From the NCBI GenBank assembly GCA_938024995.1, contig CALJDU010000076.1, forward strand, positions 43,356 through 107,355: DNA of 64,000 bases, in the 5' to 3' direction. Under the pieces are notes generated by a model. That model searched no databases and was not told the DNA's origin. It saw nothing but the letters and a program-made list of their open reading frames with translations. This stretch comes from an uncultured bacterium. Its GTDB lineage: Bacteria; Myxococcota_A; Polyangia; Polyangiales; Houyiibacteriaceae. Positions 17,304-25,378 of the stretch are shown here, piece after piece. The number at the start of each line of letters is the position of its first letter. The stretch's first letter is position 1. The position numbers were made by a program, and so were the translations under genes.

Positions 17304-18625
17304 GCCTTCGCTCGCTTCTGCAGGGTGGCCTCGATCGATTCACGCAAGACGCGCAGCAAGGTGTCTAGATCGTCGCGCGGGATGGTTAGGCTCGGGATGA
17401 CGTAGACCGTGTTGCCGAGCGGACGCATGTGCGCGCCGCGGGCGAGCGCCTCTTCGTGTACCTCCCACCCGATCGGGCCGTAGTAGCCTGCGTCGCCGAG
17501 ATCGATCGCCGCGACCATCCCGCAGGAACGGGTCCGCCGCACCCCTTCGATGCCGTTCATGTCCGCGATCGCGGTGGCCAACGTCTGGGCGCTCTCCTTG
17601 GCTTGGCTGAGCACGTCTTCTTCGCGATAGATCGCGAGCACTTCGCGCGCGACCGCGGCGCCGAGCGGGTTGCCGCAGAACGTGTGCCCGTGCATCAGCG
17701 CGCGCGTCTTGTCGCCACGGAAGCCGTCGTAGATGCGCTCGGTCGCGAGCGTCGCGGAGAAGGGGAGCACCCCGCCGGACAAGCCCTTCGCGGTGCAGAG
17801 CAGATCGGGCGCGATGTCCGCGTGGTCGCTCGCCCACATCTCTCCGGTGCGGCCAAAGCCGGTGAAGACCTCGTCGCAGATCAGGAACGTCCCCGCGCGA
17901 TCACAGGCTCGCCGCATGCGGCGTAAGAGCGCCGGCGAGTACATACGCATTCCGGCCGAGCCTTGCACGAGCGGCTCGATCACGAGCCCCGCGATCGTGT
18001 CGCCGTGCAGATCGAGCGTCGCCTCGATCTGCGTCACCAAATGCTCCCAGCCCGCTTCCTGACCGTCTGCGTGTACGCCCGGATCGTCGCCGCGGATCGT
18101 GTCGAACAAGAGCGGGTCGAAGACGGCCGAGAACTCACTGACCGCGCTCACGCTCATCACGCCGATGGTGTCGCCGTGGTAGCCGCCCGGGAGCGCGATG
18201 AACCGGCGACGCTTGGGCTGTCCGTTTTGCTGCCAGTACTGAAACGCGATCTTGAGCGCGACCTCGACCGAGGTGCTCCCGTTGTCGCTGTAGAAGACGC
18301 GGGTGAGCCCTTCGGGCGCGACGTGGGTGAGCTCTTGCGCCAGGAGCGCGGCCGGTTCGTGGGTCACGCCCGCGAAGGTGCAGTGCATCATGTCGCTCGC
18401 TTGGCGAACGAGCGCTTCGCGAAGACGCGGGTGACCGTGACCCAAGTTGTTGCACCACCACGAACCGCTCGCGTCGAGGAAGCGCTTGCCCGAGGCGTCG
18501 TAGAGCCACTGACCTTCGGCGCGCGAGATGACGAGCGGTTCTTTACGCTCGTGATCTTCGCTCGACGTGTAGGGCCTCCACACGTGTTTGCGATCGATCG
18601 CGATGAGATCTTGCCGCGCGCTCAT
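17300..18625 (-). CDS. bioA: Adenosylmethionine-8-amino-7-oxononanoate aminotransferase
   Basis: PLP-dependent class III aminotransferase that makes 7,8-diaminononanoate in biotin synthesis, with SAM as amino donor. Motifs: HVWRPYTS near the N-terminus (typical of BioA), SGSWWCNNLGHGHP, DNGSTSVEVALK for phosphate binding, CDEVFTGFGRTG (Asp251 to the PLP ring nitrogen) and CTAKGLSGG with the Schiff-base Lys280. GHTFCGNPLGAAVA follows, as in BioA. At 441 residues it is full length. No other bio gene is in the window; instead it is coupled to lnt by a 4-bp overlap, an odd pairing. A TAGCCC hexamer lies 6 nt before the ATG, a weak form of the local promoter pattern. Confidence 0.93.
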   Translation of the reverse strand: MSARQDLIAIDRKHVWRPYTSSEDHERKEPLVISRAEGQWLYDASGKRFLDASGSWWCNNLGHGHPRLREALVRQASDMMHCTFAGVTHEPAALLAQELTHVAPEGLTRVFYSDNGSTSVEVALKIAFQYWQQNGQPKRRRFIALPGGYHGDTIGVMSVSAVSEFSAVFDPLLFDTIRGDDPGVHADGQEAGWEHLVTQIEATLDLHGDTIAGLVIEPLVQGSAGMRMYSPALLRRMRRACDRAGTFLICDEVFTGFGRTGEMWASDHADIAPDLLCTAKGLSGGVLPFSATLATERIYDGFRGDKTRALMHGHTFCGNPLGAAVAREVLAIYREEDVLSQAKESAQTLATAIADMNGIEGVRRTRSCGMVAAIDLGDAGYYGPIGWEVHEEALARGAHMRPLGNTVYVIPSLTIPRDDLDTLLRVLRESIEATLQKRAKA

Positions 18626-18716
18626 GCGCCCGGGCTATCAACGGGCGCGCGAGGGGGCAAGTCACGCGAGAGACCGAGGGGTCGGGGAGACTCAACAGCG
18701 CCCCCGCTTCCTCGCT

Positions 18717-19220
18717 TCACCGGTGTCGAAAGTGGAAGGGGATGCTGGCGACCGCGATGCCGCCGCCTGTGACTGGGGGGAAGGAGAGCGCGCGCACGGT
18801 CCGGACGACGCAGCTGTCGAGGTCTCTGTCGATCCCTCTCCGCGCGTTGACCGCGTTGATCCCGCCGCTCGCGTTGATGATGACCGCGACCTCGACGATG
18901 CCCGCGAGGCTTGGGTCGCGGGTGAGCGCTTCGTCATAGCAGGCGCCGATCAGCTCGACGCTTTCGCGGATCGGTCCGGTCAACTGGGCGGGATCGAGCG
19001 CGCCGCGGACATCGAGCGCGCCGACGGAGACGCTCTCGAAATCGGGGTCTGCGGCAGCTGGCGCCGCGACCTGCACCTCGGGCCCAGCTTGCTCTTCGAC
19101 TTGGGGCGGTTCCGTTTCCGTTTCCGCGTGCGCCGCCGGCGTGACCACGGTGGGCACGGGCGCGGCAGTTCCGCAGGCCGTGAGAAGAGCGACGACGAAA
19201 GACGGCAGCGTGATGCGCAT
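18717..19220 (-). CDS. AgmX/PglI C-terminal-domain lipoprotein (single domain)
   Basis: Small lipoprotein (167 residues): signal with lipobox LLTAC, a Pro/Glu/Ala/Val-rich linker to about residue 70, then one AgmX/PglI-type C-terminal domain. The domain is a TonB-like alpha/beta fold with conserved Cys in IGACYDEAL, the GIVEVAVIINASG strand, CVVRTVRALSFPP and a final FHF strand. These domains are found in myxobacterial gliding-motility and regulatory proteins; their partners are poorly known. It lies just downstream of a two-domain relative and in the same direction, so a duplicated pair acting at the envelope is inferred. Confidence 0.78.
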   Translation of the reverse strand: MRITLPSFVVALLTACGTAAPVPTVVTPAAHAETETEPPQVEEQAGPEVQVAAPAAADPDFESVSVGALDVRGALDPAQLTGPIRESVELIGACYDEALTRDPSLAGIVEVAVIINASGGINAVNARRGIDRDLDSCVVRTVRALSFPPVTGGGIAVASIPFHFRHR

Positions 19221-19225
19221 GTCGG

Positions 19226-19231
19226 ATCCTA
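19226..19231 (-). promoter_or_regulatory. -10-like TAGGAT, 5 nt before the AgmX-type lipoprotein
   Basis: Minus-strand TAGGAT, 5 nt, ATG. Fits the window-wide TANNNT rule and suggests this gene has its own promoter despite lying only 32 bp behind its neighbour. Confidence 0.45.
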
Positions 19232-19252
19232 AGCGATCCCGATCGCTCCGAG

Positions 19253-20344
19253 CTATGACGTTTGGAAGACGAACGGAAACACGACGATGACGAGCCCGCC
19301 GCCCGGCGGATCGGGAAACCGCCAGCGCCGGATCTTCGTTTCGATGCAGGCGTCTACGTCGGGATGTATGCCTTGCCCTTCCGCGATCGAAGCGGAGCGG
19401 ACCTCGCCGCGCGGGCTGATCACAATGCGCGCGCGAGCGACGCCGCGCAGAGGCGGGTCACGTTGAAGCGCGGTTTCGTAGCACTGACGGATGTCGCCCT
19501 GGTGAGCGCGCGCGACTCGCCCGATCGCGTCGCGGTCGAGTGAGCCGAGGATGGTCGGCCGCTCATCGATCGCGGACCTGGTGTTGGCCGAAGCGGGCGC
19601 TGGAGTGGGCGCGGTCGGCGCTGGTGTCAAAGCGGGCGTCGCGGCGCGCGGCGAGAACACGAAGGGGTAGACCACGGTGAGCGGGCTACGGGGTCGGGGA
19701 AAGCGCCAGGTCGCGATCTCGGAGATCACGCATCCGTCGACCTTGGGATGAAGCGCGCGGGTCAGCTCGACGCGTTCGGTGGTTCCGTCGGTCGCGATAG
19801 TAAAGCGAGCTCGCATCGACCCCGCGAGGTCTGGGAGCTCTGAGATCGCGCGTTCATAACAAGAGCGGATCGGCGCGAGGTTCCGTCGGACGACCCGTTG
19901 AATGATCGCGCGATTGTAGGAGGGGCCGACGGTCACGTTGCTTTGCACGATCCGCGGCGGGCCTCGTCGCGCGCCAGGATGGGGAGCGTGGCCATATCGC
20001 GTCGGGTACACGACGGTGGCACCGGACTCCGCCGCGTTCGTGTTCACGTCCGTCTGTGTTTCGACTTCGGGGGCCGGCGCGTTCACGTCGGTCTGCGTTT
20101 CGGTTTCGGGCGCCGGGTCATTCGTGATCACGCGGGCGACGACGGCTTCGACTTGCTCACGCTCTTCGAGCGCTTGCTCGGGCGTCGCAGTGACGGGCGC
20201 GTGCGTTTCGTGCGCGACGACCGCCGGGTGCGCCGCTTCAGTCGTTGGCGTTCCGCCGCACGCCGTTCCCAACATCACTGTTCCCAGCGTCACCGCGACC
20301 CGCATCACCGCGATCCGTAACGAACCTGAGGAGAGTCGATCCAT
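19253..20344 (-). CDS. Lipoprotein with two tandem AgmX/PglI-type domains
   Basis: 363-residue envelope protein. Lipobox LGTACG is preceded by a rather long basic start; an internal ATG (MRVAVTLG) could also initiate. A linker with repeated E-T-Q-T-D-V-N segments leads to two AgmX/PglI-type domains, about residues 150-245 (IRSCYERAI ... WRFPRP ... YPFVF) and 275-363 (IRQCYETAL ... WRFPDP ... FPFVF). Each has the conserved Cys and the final aromatic strand, so this is an internal duplication. The chosen ATG lies exactly 6 nt after TACGCT; a farther in-frame ATG that overlaps the transporter stop would place the lipobox too deep. Function not known beyond the domain family. Confidence 0.78.
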   Translation of the reverse strand: MDRLSSGSLRIAVMRVAVTLGTVMLGTACGGTPTTEAAHPAVVAHETHAPVTATPEQALEEREQVEAVVARVITNDPAPETETQTDVNAPAPEVETQTDVNTNAAESGATVVYPTRYGHAPHPGARRGPPRIVQSNVTVGPSYNRAIIQRVVRRNLAPIRSCYERAISELPDLAGSMRARFTIATDGTTERVELTRALHPKVDGCVISEIATWRFPRPRSPLTVVYPFVFSPRAATPALTPAPTAPTPAPASANTRSAIDERPTILGSLDRDAIGRVARAHQGDIRQCYETALQRDPPLRGVARARIVISPRGEVRSASIAEGQGIHPDVDACIETKIRRWRFPDPPGGGLVIVVFPFVFQTS

Positions 20345-20350
20345 GACGCG

Positions 20351-20356
20351 AGCGTA
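20351..20356 (-). promoter_or_regulatory. -10-like TACGCT, 6 nt before the double AgmX gene
   Basis: Minus-strand TACGCT, 6 nt, ATG. Identical in hexamer and spacing to the site before the lipoprotein at 60704. Confidence 0.55.
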
Positions 20357-20469
20357 CGCCACGGGTGACGTCCGCCAGTGGATGCCCTTTCCGATCACCT
20401 GGACGTCAGCTGACCCCGTCGCCCGAATTCCCGTGGCGAGCTCCTTCGAGAGCGTTTCCTCTTGGCGCT

Positions 20470-21858
20470 TCACGATGCCCTCTGTTCAGGCCCATGGACA
20501 TGCGACTCGCGTTCTCCGCGCGCGAGCGCGCCAAAGCGCCCACCCGCGTATCTCGCCGCGAAGACCCAGATGACCAGCAGCACGACCGTCGCGAGCGAGA
20601 GCCACCGGACCGCGTCGTAGGAGGTGAACACCGCAGTGATGCCGAGGCTCAGCGCGATCGCGACGACCTTGGCGACGCGCTGCATGAACATGTCGATGAA
20701 CGCCTTCGCCGCGTACTTCTCTTCTTGGGTCGTCGGGACATAGAGCGCCTCTTTGGACGTCTGGTGGATGGAGTAGAAGAACGCGCCGTCCGCGGTGTTG
20801 AGCGCGCTGCCCATGAGGAGCGTGGGCACCGCGAGGAAACCGAGCGAGCCGACCATCGCCGCGACCGGCAGGAACATGAGCGCGACGGTGATGCCGAAGC
20901 GCTGCATCACCACGCTCACCACGAAGAGCTGAAGGATGAGCGCGACGAAGTTGGTGATCGCGTAGACCGTCGCGAAGTGGGCGCCGATCGCGTCACCATC
21001 GAGGAACTCGGCCACCGCGCTGGTGAACTGAAAGTCCATGAGCGTCGAGACCATTTCGTAGAGCCCGACCATCGCGACGATCGCGAGGAGGTAGCGCGAA
21101 CGGCGCACGAGCTTGGCGCCCGCGAGCGCGTCGCTCAGGCGGAGCTCACGATACGCGGAGTGCGAACCCGGGATGGACGACGAGCGACCTTCCCGGCGAA
21201 CGAGCGCCCCGGCATAGGCGCCGACGAAGACGATCAAGATCGCGAGGCCGAGGCAGAGCCACATCCACTGGTGCGGCGCGAGCGCGTCGATGCGCGCGCG
21301 AACGACCATCGAGCCGACCGATCCGCCGACGACTCCGCCGAGACCGATCACGCCGTAGAGCCGCTTGGCTTCGTCGGGCAGCACGCTGTCGTGGATGAAC
21401 GCGAAGAAGGTCGCGAGCATCACCGTCGAGTAGAGGTCGCCGAAGAGGTAGAAGCTCCAGACGGTGACCGTGTTGGGTTGCTGCAGATGCTGCGCGAAGA
21501 AGACGAAGCCCGCGATGAAGAGCGCGCTGAAGACATAGGTCAGGCGCTCGCGGCGCAACCGACGCGAGAGCAACGTGAAGACGCCCGCCGCGACCAGCGC
21601 CGCGAAAACGTTGAGCACCTTGGCGACCAGCTCGGCGCGCGAGGCAGACAGGTGCGTGCCGAAGAGCACGATCCCGCTCGCGTCGTACGTGCCGATGAAG
21701 AGCGCCTTCTTGATCGGCTTAAGGACCCAGAAGGTGGTCACGACCAAAAAGAAGTACGAGAACATCACGATCGCGAGCGGCCACTCCGCGCGCTTGATCG
21801 CGACGACGTCGCGCAGCAGACCTGACGCGCGCTTCTTCTCCTCGGGTTCCACGCTCAC
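20470..21858 (-). CDS. Nucleotide-transporter-like (Npt/TlcC) MFS membrane protein
   Basis: 462-residue protein with about 12 hydrophobic helices. The first helix reads FFLVVTTFWVLKPIKKALFIG, which resembles the start of ATP/ADP translocase-like (Npt1/Npt2, TlcC) carriers, and the cytosolic N-terminus is short and basic. Free-living bacteria carry distant members of this family whose substrates are unknown, so nucleotide transport is not claimed; a generic MFS permease is the alternative. It overlaps the upstream phosphatase gene by 4 bp (ATGA), so the two are translationally coupled. That coupling suggests the pair works together in the inner membrane. Confidence 0.65.
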   Translation of the reverse strand: MSVEPEEKKRASGLLRDVVAIKRAEWPLAIVMFSYFFLVVTTFWVLKPIKKALFIGTYDASGIVLFGTHLSASRAELVAKVLNVFAALVAAGVFTLLSRRLRRERLTYVFSALFIAGFVFFAQHLQQPNTVTVWSFYLFGDLYSTVMLATFFAFIHDSVLPDEAKRLYGVIGLGGVVGGSVGSMVVRARIDALAPHQWMWLCLGLAILIVFVGAYAGALVRREGRSSSIPGSHSAYRELRLSDALAGAKLVRRSRYLLAIVAMVGLYEMVSTLMDFQFTSAVAEFLDGDAIGAHFATVYAITNFVALILQLFVVSVVMQRFGITVALMFLPVAAMVGSLGFLAVPTLLMGSALNTADGAFFYSIHQTSKEALYVPTTQEEKYAAKAFIDMFMQRVAKVVAIALSLGITAVFTSYDAVRWLSLATVVLLVIWVFAARYAGGRFGALARGERESHVHGPEQRAS

Positions 21859-22655
21859 GTTGACGGAGACGTTTCAGAGAGCGGAACGTTCTCATCGCGT
21901 GACGTGGCGAGAAGTTCGCGCGCGAACCGCTCCGCGATCGCGCGCTGACTCCGCGCGAGATGGATCTTGGGTCGCTTGGACTGCATCGCGCGCACGGTCT
22001 CGTCCACGGTCGCATAGTCGCCGCGCGCGAGTAATGCGCAGCAGGCGAGGAGCGAAGAGCGCCCGTGTCCCGCCGCGCAGTGGACGTAGACGGGGCCCTC
22101 AAAGCGCGCGACCTCGTGGGCGAGCGCGCTCAAGTCCTCGAGCGCGGGCTGGATTCCGTCGAGCGTGGGCAAGCAGCGGTACGCGCCGAACGCTTGGGCG
22201 CTCTTTGGCTCAAGGAACTCCGCGGTCATGTCGACCACCATCGCGGCATCACGCGGGAGGGCCTCGGCCTCAGTGATCCGGCCGACGTACATGCGGTCGG
22301 CGACGAGGTTGTACACGGGTTCGGAGCTGACCGCGGTGCGGAGTCGACGCACGCTCTGCATGACGATGAGGAACGGCCCGGCGACGAGATAAGCGAGGGG
22401 ATGACGGGTGTTGTCGCGGCGTTTCCCGAGTACCCACGCGCCGAGACCGAGGTAGCCCGCTGCGGTCCACGCGAAGCTGAAGGCGAGCCAAGCCAAGAGC
22501 GCGCCGCCTACCATCCAGCCAGGCTCGCCGTACGAAACGCAAAGGGCGGCGAGCGCCGCGAAGACACCCGCGAGCGCGAGGAGCAAGGTGCCGATCTGCA
22601 CCGCCCGAGAGTGGACCGCATCGCGTAGAGAATCCACTTCGCGGCTTGCATGCAT
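21855..22655 (-). CDS. Membrane-anchored dual-specificity phosphatase-like protein
   Basis: 266 residues. The N-terminal 110 contain two or three hydrophobic helices. The C-terminal part is a cysteine-phosphatase domain with the P-loop HCAAGHGRS (Cys about 203, Arg about 209) and an upstream VVDMTAEF strand that supplies the general acid region in this fold. Substrates could be phosphoproteins, phosphoinositides or glycerophospholipids such as phosphatidylglycerophosphate. It is coupled by a 4-bp overlap to the transporter-like gene. The catalytic motif is complete, so activity is expected. Confidence 0.78.
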   Translation of the reverse strand: MHASREVDSLRDAVHSRAVQIGTLLLALAGVFAALAALCVSYGEPGWMVGGALLAWLAFSFAWTAAGYLGLGAWVLGKRRDNTRHPLAYLVAGPFLIVMQSVRRLRTAVSSEPVYNLVADRMYVGRITEAEALPRDAAMVVDMTAEFLEPKSAQAFGAYRCLPTLDGIQPALEDLSALAHEVARFEGPVYVHCAAGHGRSSLLACCALLARGDYATVDETVRAMQSKRPKIHLARSQRAIAERFARELLATSRDENVPLSETSPST

Positions 22656-22680
22656 CGGGCGGGACGACCACCCTCAGCAC

Positions 22681-23127
22681 ATGACGCGCGCTTTGATTCT
22701 CTTCGTCTTGTCCTTCTCTGTGCTGGCGATCGCTTGCGGGGATGACGACACCGCTGTCGACACGGGAACCGCGGAAGACACGGGCAGCGGAGAAGATACG
22801 GGAACCTCGGAAGACACCGGCGGGACCGATACGGGCGAAGCCGACACCGGCGAAGCCGACACCGGCGAGGCAGACACCGGCGAAGGCGATAGCGGGGAAG
22901 CGGACACGGGCATGGCCGACACGGGGACGCCCGACACGGGCATGGTCGACACAGGTACGCCAGACACCGGACCCGTCGGACCCGGCGAATGCAGCGACAG
23001 TTGCACTCCCACGTGCCTACGCGCGTTCACGTGCGTGAAAGAGTGCGGCGGACCCGTCATGAACTGTGGCTGCTGCACCTGCGCACCGGGAAGCATCGAC
23101 TCGATCGGCTGCCCAGCCGACTCCTGA
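22681..23127 (+). CDS. Lipoprotein with DTGEA tandem repeats and Cys-rich tail
   Basis: 148 residues: lipobox AIACG followed by DDDTA, then about 70 residues of acidic repeats (DTG, EDTG and a run of DTGEA pentapeptides), ending in a compact domain of about 45 residues with ten cysteines (CSDSCTPTC, then NCGCCTC). The tail is probably a disulfide-rich knot held away from the outer membrane by the acidic tether. No homologous enzyme is recognised. It has neither a clear -10 hexamer nor a Shine-Dalgarno site before the ATG. The last cysteine is four residues from the end, and the gene ends just before the tonB control region. Confidence 0.8.
   Translation: MTRALILFVLSFSVLAIACGDDDTAVDTGTAEDTGSGEDTGTSEDTGGTDTGEADTGEADTGEADTGEGDSGEADTGMADTGTPDTGMVDTGTPDTGPVGPGECSDSCTPTCLRAFTCVKECGGPVMNCGCCTCAPGSIDSIGCPADS
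22828..22917 (+). repeat. 15-bp coding tandem repeat (DTGEA)
   Basis: Five to six degenerate copies of a 15-bp unit (GACACCGGCGAAGCC type) in frame, encoding Asp-Thr-Gly-Glu-Ala. The middle copies are nearly identical at DNA level, so copy number could change by slippage without breaking the frame. Confidence 0.75.
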
Positions 23128-23130
23128 GCC

Positions 23131-23153
23131 GTGAGAACACTCTCGCGGATTTT
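23131..23153 (+). terminator. Possible terminator after the DTGEA lipoprotein
   Basis: GTGAGA and TCTCGC pair around ACAC (6 bp, one G-U) four bases after the stop codon, followed by a short T run (GGATTTT). The stem is weak, but its position between this gene and tonB fits. Confidence 0.3.
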
Positions 23154-23191
23154 GGAAAAGACAATGATTCCGGCGACTCCTTGGGCTTGCT

Positions 23192-23210
23192 GAAAATGAA
23201 AATGAATATC
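23192..23210 (+). promoter_or_regulatory. Fur box upstream of tonB
   Basis: GAAAATGAAAATGAATATC matches the 19-bp classical Fur consensus at 15 of 19 positions. It lies in an AT-rich island within GC-rich DNA and ends 14 nt before the tonB ATG, where bound Fur would block initiation. A possible -35 (TTGGGC) sits just upstream of it. Iron repression of the TonB gene is inferred. Confidence 0.6.
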
Positions 23211-23224
23211 AAACTCTCTGGCGA

Positions 23225-24049
23225 ATGGAGCTGTCTGCCCACCTCCCGAGAGTTCGTCAGCGTTTTCTGACGGATCACGATCGATCCTCTCTTCGGATCG
23301 CCTGCTTCGTTTTCACGTCGCTCGCTGCCCACGCGCTCCTGACCTTTGTCGAGGTGGACGCCTCCGCACCGGAGCCGCCTGCGCCGCAGGTTCTCTCCTT
23401 CATGATTGTCGACGAGCCTGCGGAGCCGGCCATCGAGGTCGCGCCTGAGCCGATCGTCGAGGCCCCCGAGCCTGAGGTCGCGCCCGAGCCCGAGCCCGAG
23501 GTGGTCGCGGTCGCTCCTGTTCGTCGACGCGTGCGCCGACCGGTTCACGAAGAGACGCCCCCGGCGCCCGCTGAGGCTCCCGTGGCGGAAGCGCCTCCGC
23601 TCGGCACTGTGAACTCGACCGACGGCGGCATGGCGACCGACCGCGTCGCGGGTTCGGGCGAGATGGGCTCCACACAAGGTGAAGTGGGCGGCACGGGAAC
23701 GCGTGGCATCGTCGCTCCGGCTCCTGCCCCTGCGGCTCCGGAACCACGCATCAACCGTCGCGCCCTTGCCCGGTCTTATGTCCGTCGTGTTCGCGCGCAG
23801 ATCGGATCACCGGCGTACCCACGCGCTGCCCGTCGGCGTCATCTTCAAGGCACCGTGCTCGTCGGTATCCGCATCGACCGCCAAGGCAACATCGCCGGCG
23901 TTCGCGTCAAGGAGTCGTCGGGGCACTCGGTGCTCGATGCCGCCGCGCTCGCTCGCTATCAGGCGGTCGACACCGTGATCGCGCCGCCAGAAGAGCTCGC
24001 CTGGCGGACCCGCGAAGTGACGCTGCCCGTGACCTTCGCGCTCCGCTAG
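23225..24049 (+). CDS. tonB: TonB-family energy transducer
   Basis: 274-residue TonB-type protein. One N-terminal membrane anchor (about residues 25-45, FVFTSLAAHALLTFV) carries the conserved-type Ser and His. A Pro/Glu/Val-rich periplasmic linker (EPEPEV, APAPAPAAP) follows to about residue 175. The C-terminal TonB domain from residue 185 has YPRAARRRHLQGTVLVG, the IDRQGNIAGVRV strand, SSGHSVLDAAAL and a final PVTFAL strand. It would couple the proton gradient through ExbB/ExbD to outer-membrane receptors, but neither exbB/D nor a receptor is in the window. The Fur box just upstream points to iron uptake. Confidence 0.88.
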   Translation: MELSAHLPRVRQRFLTDHDRSSLRIACFVFTSLAAHALLTFVEVDASAPEPPAPQVLSFMIVDEPAEPAIEVAPEPIVEAPEPEVAPEPEPEVVAVAPVRRRVRRPVHEETPPAPAEAPVAEAPPLGTVNSTDGGMATDRVAGSGEMGSTQGEVGGTGTRGIVAPAPAPAAPEPRINRRALARSYVRRVRAQIGSPAYPRAARRRHLQGTVLVGIRIDRQGNIAGVRVKESSGHSVLDAAALARYQAVDTVIAPPEELAWRTREVTLPVTFALR

Positions 24050-24073
24050 CATCGCGAATCGGAGTTTCGGTGG

Positions 24074-24079
24074 TAGCGT
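24074..24079 (+). promoter_or_regulatory. Extended -10-like TGGTAGCGT, 6 nt before ATG
   Basis: TGG-TAGCGT, 6 nt, ATG at 24086. The TGN extension makes this one of the better matches to a sigma-70 extended -10 in the leaderless set. Confidence 0.55.
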
Positions 24080-24085
24080 TCGCTC

Positions 24086-24712
24086 ATGAAGCGGACGCTT
24101 TTCTTTTTGCTCCTCACTTGTGCGCTCGCCTGCGGTGACGACGACACTGGCGCGACGGATACCGGCGGCGCAGATACCAGTACAGGGGACACGGCCGTCA
24201 CGCCTGACGCGAGCGCTGACACGAATCCGGCCGACACGAACCCCGCTGAAGACACCAGCGTCGCGGAGGACACCAATCCTCCTGGCGACCTCCGCTCAAC
24301 TGTGATGACCGCTGAGTTCGGCGCGGTAACCGAGCCGCTCTCGCTCGCCTACTTCGGCCGCAACCTGGACGGCAGTTTCCACGTCGAGGTGCATGGCGAC
24401 CCGATCGACGAAGAGTGCCCGACCATGGGCACGCCTTCCCCAGGTCGCTCGCTCGTCCTCGGCTCCTTCGCGAGCCCCGTGGCCGCGGAACAAGATCTCG
24501 TCGCCGCGGTCCTCTTCGACTTCCGCGGGACGCTCACCGACGCGCCGCTCTTGCGCTTTACGAGCGGAACCCAGAACGGCCTGACCTGGTCGCTCATGGG
24601 CGAGGCAGATGACGAGATGAGCGTCGCGGTGGACGTGACCTTCCCCGGCGGAACCGTGACCGGCCGCTTCTACGCGACCCACTGCGAGTCGATGGACGAA
24701 CGCGCCCCGTAA
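24086..24712 (+). CDS. Acidic-linker lipoprotein of unknown function
   Basis: 208 residues. Lipobox ALACG, GDDDT, and a tether of about 55 residues built from DTG, DTS and DTN units. The remaining 145 residues look like one beta-rich domain with two cysteines that may pair (EECPT and THCES). No recognisable catalytic motif. It is one of several lipoproteins in the window with the same signal-GDD-tether build but unrelated outer domains. The stop codon lies in a 7-bp hairpin (GTAAGCA/TGCTTAT) with no U tract. Confidence 0.78.
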   Translation: MKRTLFFLLLTCALACGDDDTGATDTGGADTSTGDTAVTPDASADTNPADTNPAEDTSVAEDTNPPGDLRSTVMTAEFGAVTEPLSLAYFGRNLDGSFHVEVHGDPIDEECPTMGTPSPGRSLVLGSFASPVAAEQDLVAAVLFDFRGTLTDAPLLRFTSGTQNGLTWSLMGEADDEMSVAVDVTFPGGTVTGRFYATHCESMDERAP

Positions 24713-24760
24713 GCAGCCTGCTTATGGGAAGGGGTTCGCTCCGCCGTTTGTTCACGTTGT

Positions 24761-25378
24761 GTGGTCAAGCGGATCCTTCACTACGAACGCGCCCATCATG
24801 GAGACGATCGGGCGTACATCGATCTGGATCACGGGGTCTTCGCGGTCTTTGACGGAGCATCGGGAATGCCAGGTGGGGCGCTTGCAGCAGAGCGTGCCCG
24901 CGCTCGCATCGAGCAGATCGCGAAGCGGCGATTCGCGCACGCGACCGGGACGTTGGCGATCGAGCTGGTCGGGAAGCTCGTCGAGCTTGACCGCGTTCTC
25001 TATGCCGACGTTCGCGCAGGGGAGACCACCGCCTTGTGTGTGCATGTCGACGCGACGCACGTCAGCTTGGCGAGCGCTGGAGACTCAAGTGTCTATCGGT
25101 ACGCGAACAACACGCTGATGCGAGAGACACCGGCCGTCGCTGGACATCGTCTCGGGAGCGGTCGCGCAGATCCGATCCCTAGCACGTTCGCCACCCGCGG
25201 TAGGCTCCTGCTCACGACCGATGGACTCACCCGCGCGACCACGACCGAAGCGATCGAGAGCGCGCTCCGCGACCCTGATCTCGACCAGGCGTTCTCGCGA
25301 CTCGCCGAACAGAGCGAGCGCAGCGAAGATGACGTCTGTTTCCTATTGCTTGAGCTCAACCCGAGCGTCAGAGCTTGA
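24761..25378 (+). CDS. PP2C-family protein phosphatase
   Basis: Ser/Thr phosphatase of the metal-dependent PP2C class, 205 residues (short for the family, about 230-250). Conserved pieces: GDDRAY near residue 15, VFDGASG (metal-binding Asp-Gly) at about 30, GETTALCVHVD, ASAGDSSVYRY (GDS motif), LLTTDGLT (metal-binding Asp) and SEDDVCFLL at the end, the family's usual final Asp pair. All core metal ligands appear present. It has a GTG start and no signal, so it is cytosolic. It overlaps the convergent crtU by 11 bp. It could oppose a Hanks-type kinase such as the one at 29843, but they are not linked. Confidence 0.82.
   Translation: MVKRILHYERAHHGDDRAYIDLDHGVFAVFDGASGMPGGALAAERARARIEQIAKRRFAHATGTLAIELVGKLVELDRVLYADVRAGETTALCVHVDATHVSLASAGDSSVYRYANNTLMRETPAVAGHRLGSGRADPIPSTFATRGRLLLTTDGLTRATTTEAIESALRDPDLDQAFSRLAEQSERSEDDVCFLLLELNPSVRA

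Noticed and set aside
22828..22917. Regular repeats as a CRISPR array
   Set aside because: They are 15-bp in-frame coding repeats (DTGEA) with no spacers and no cas genes.
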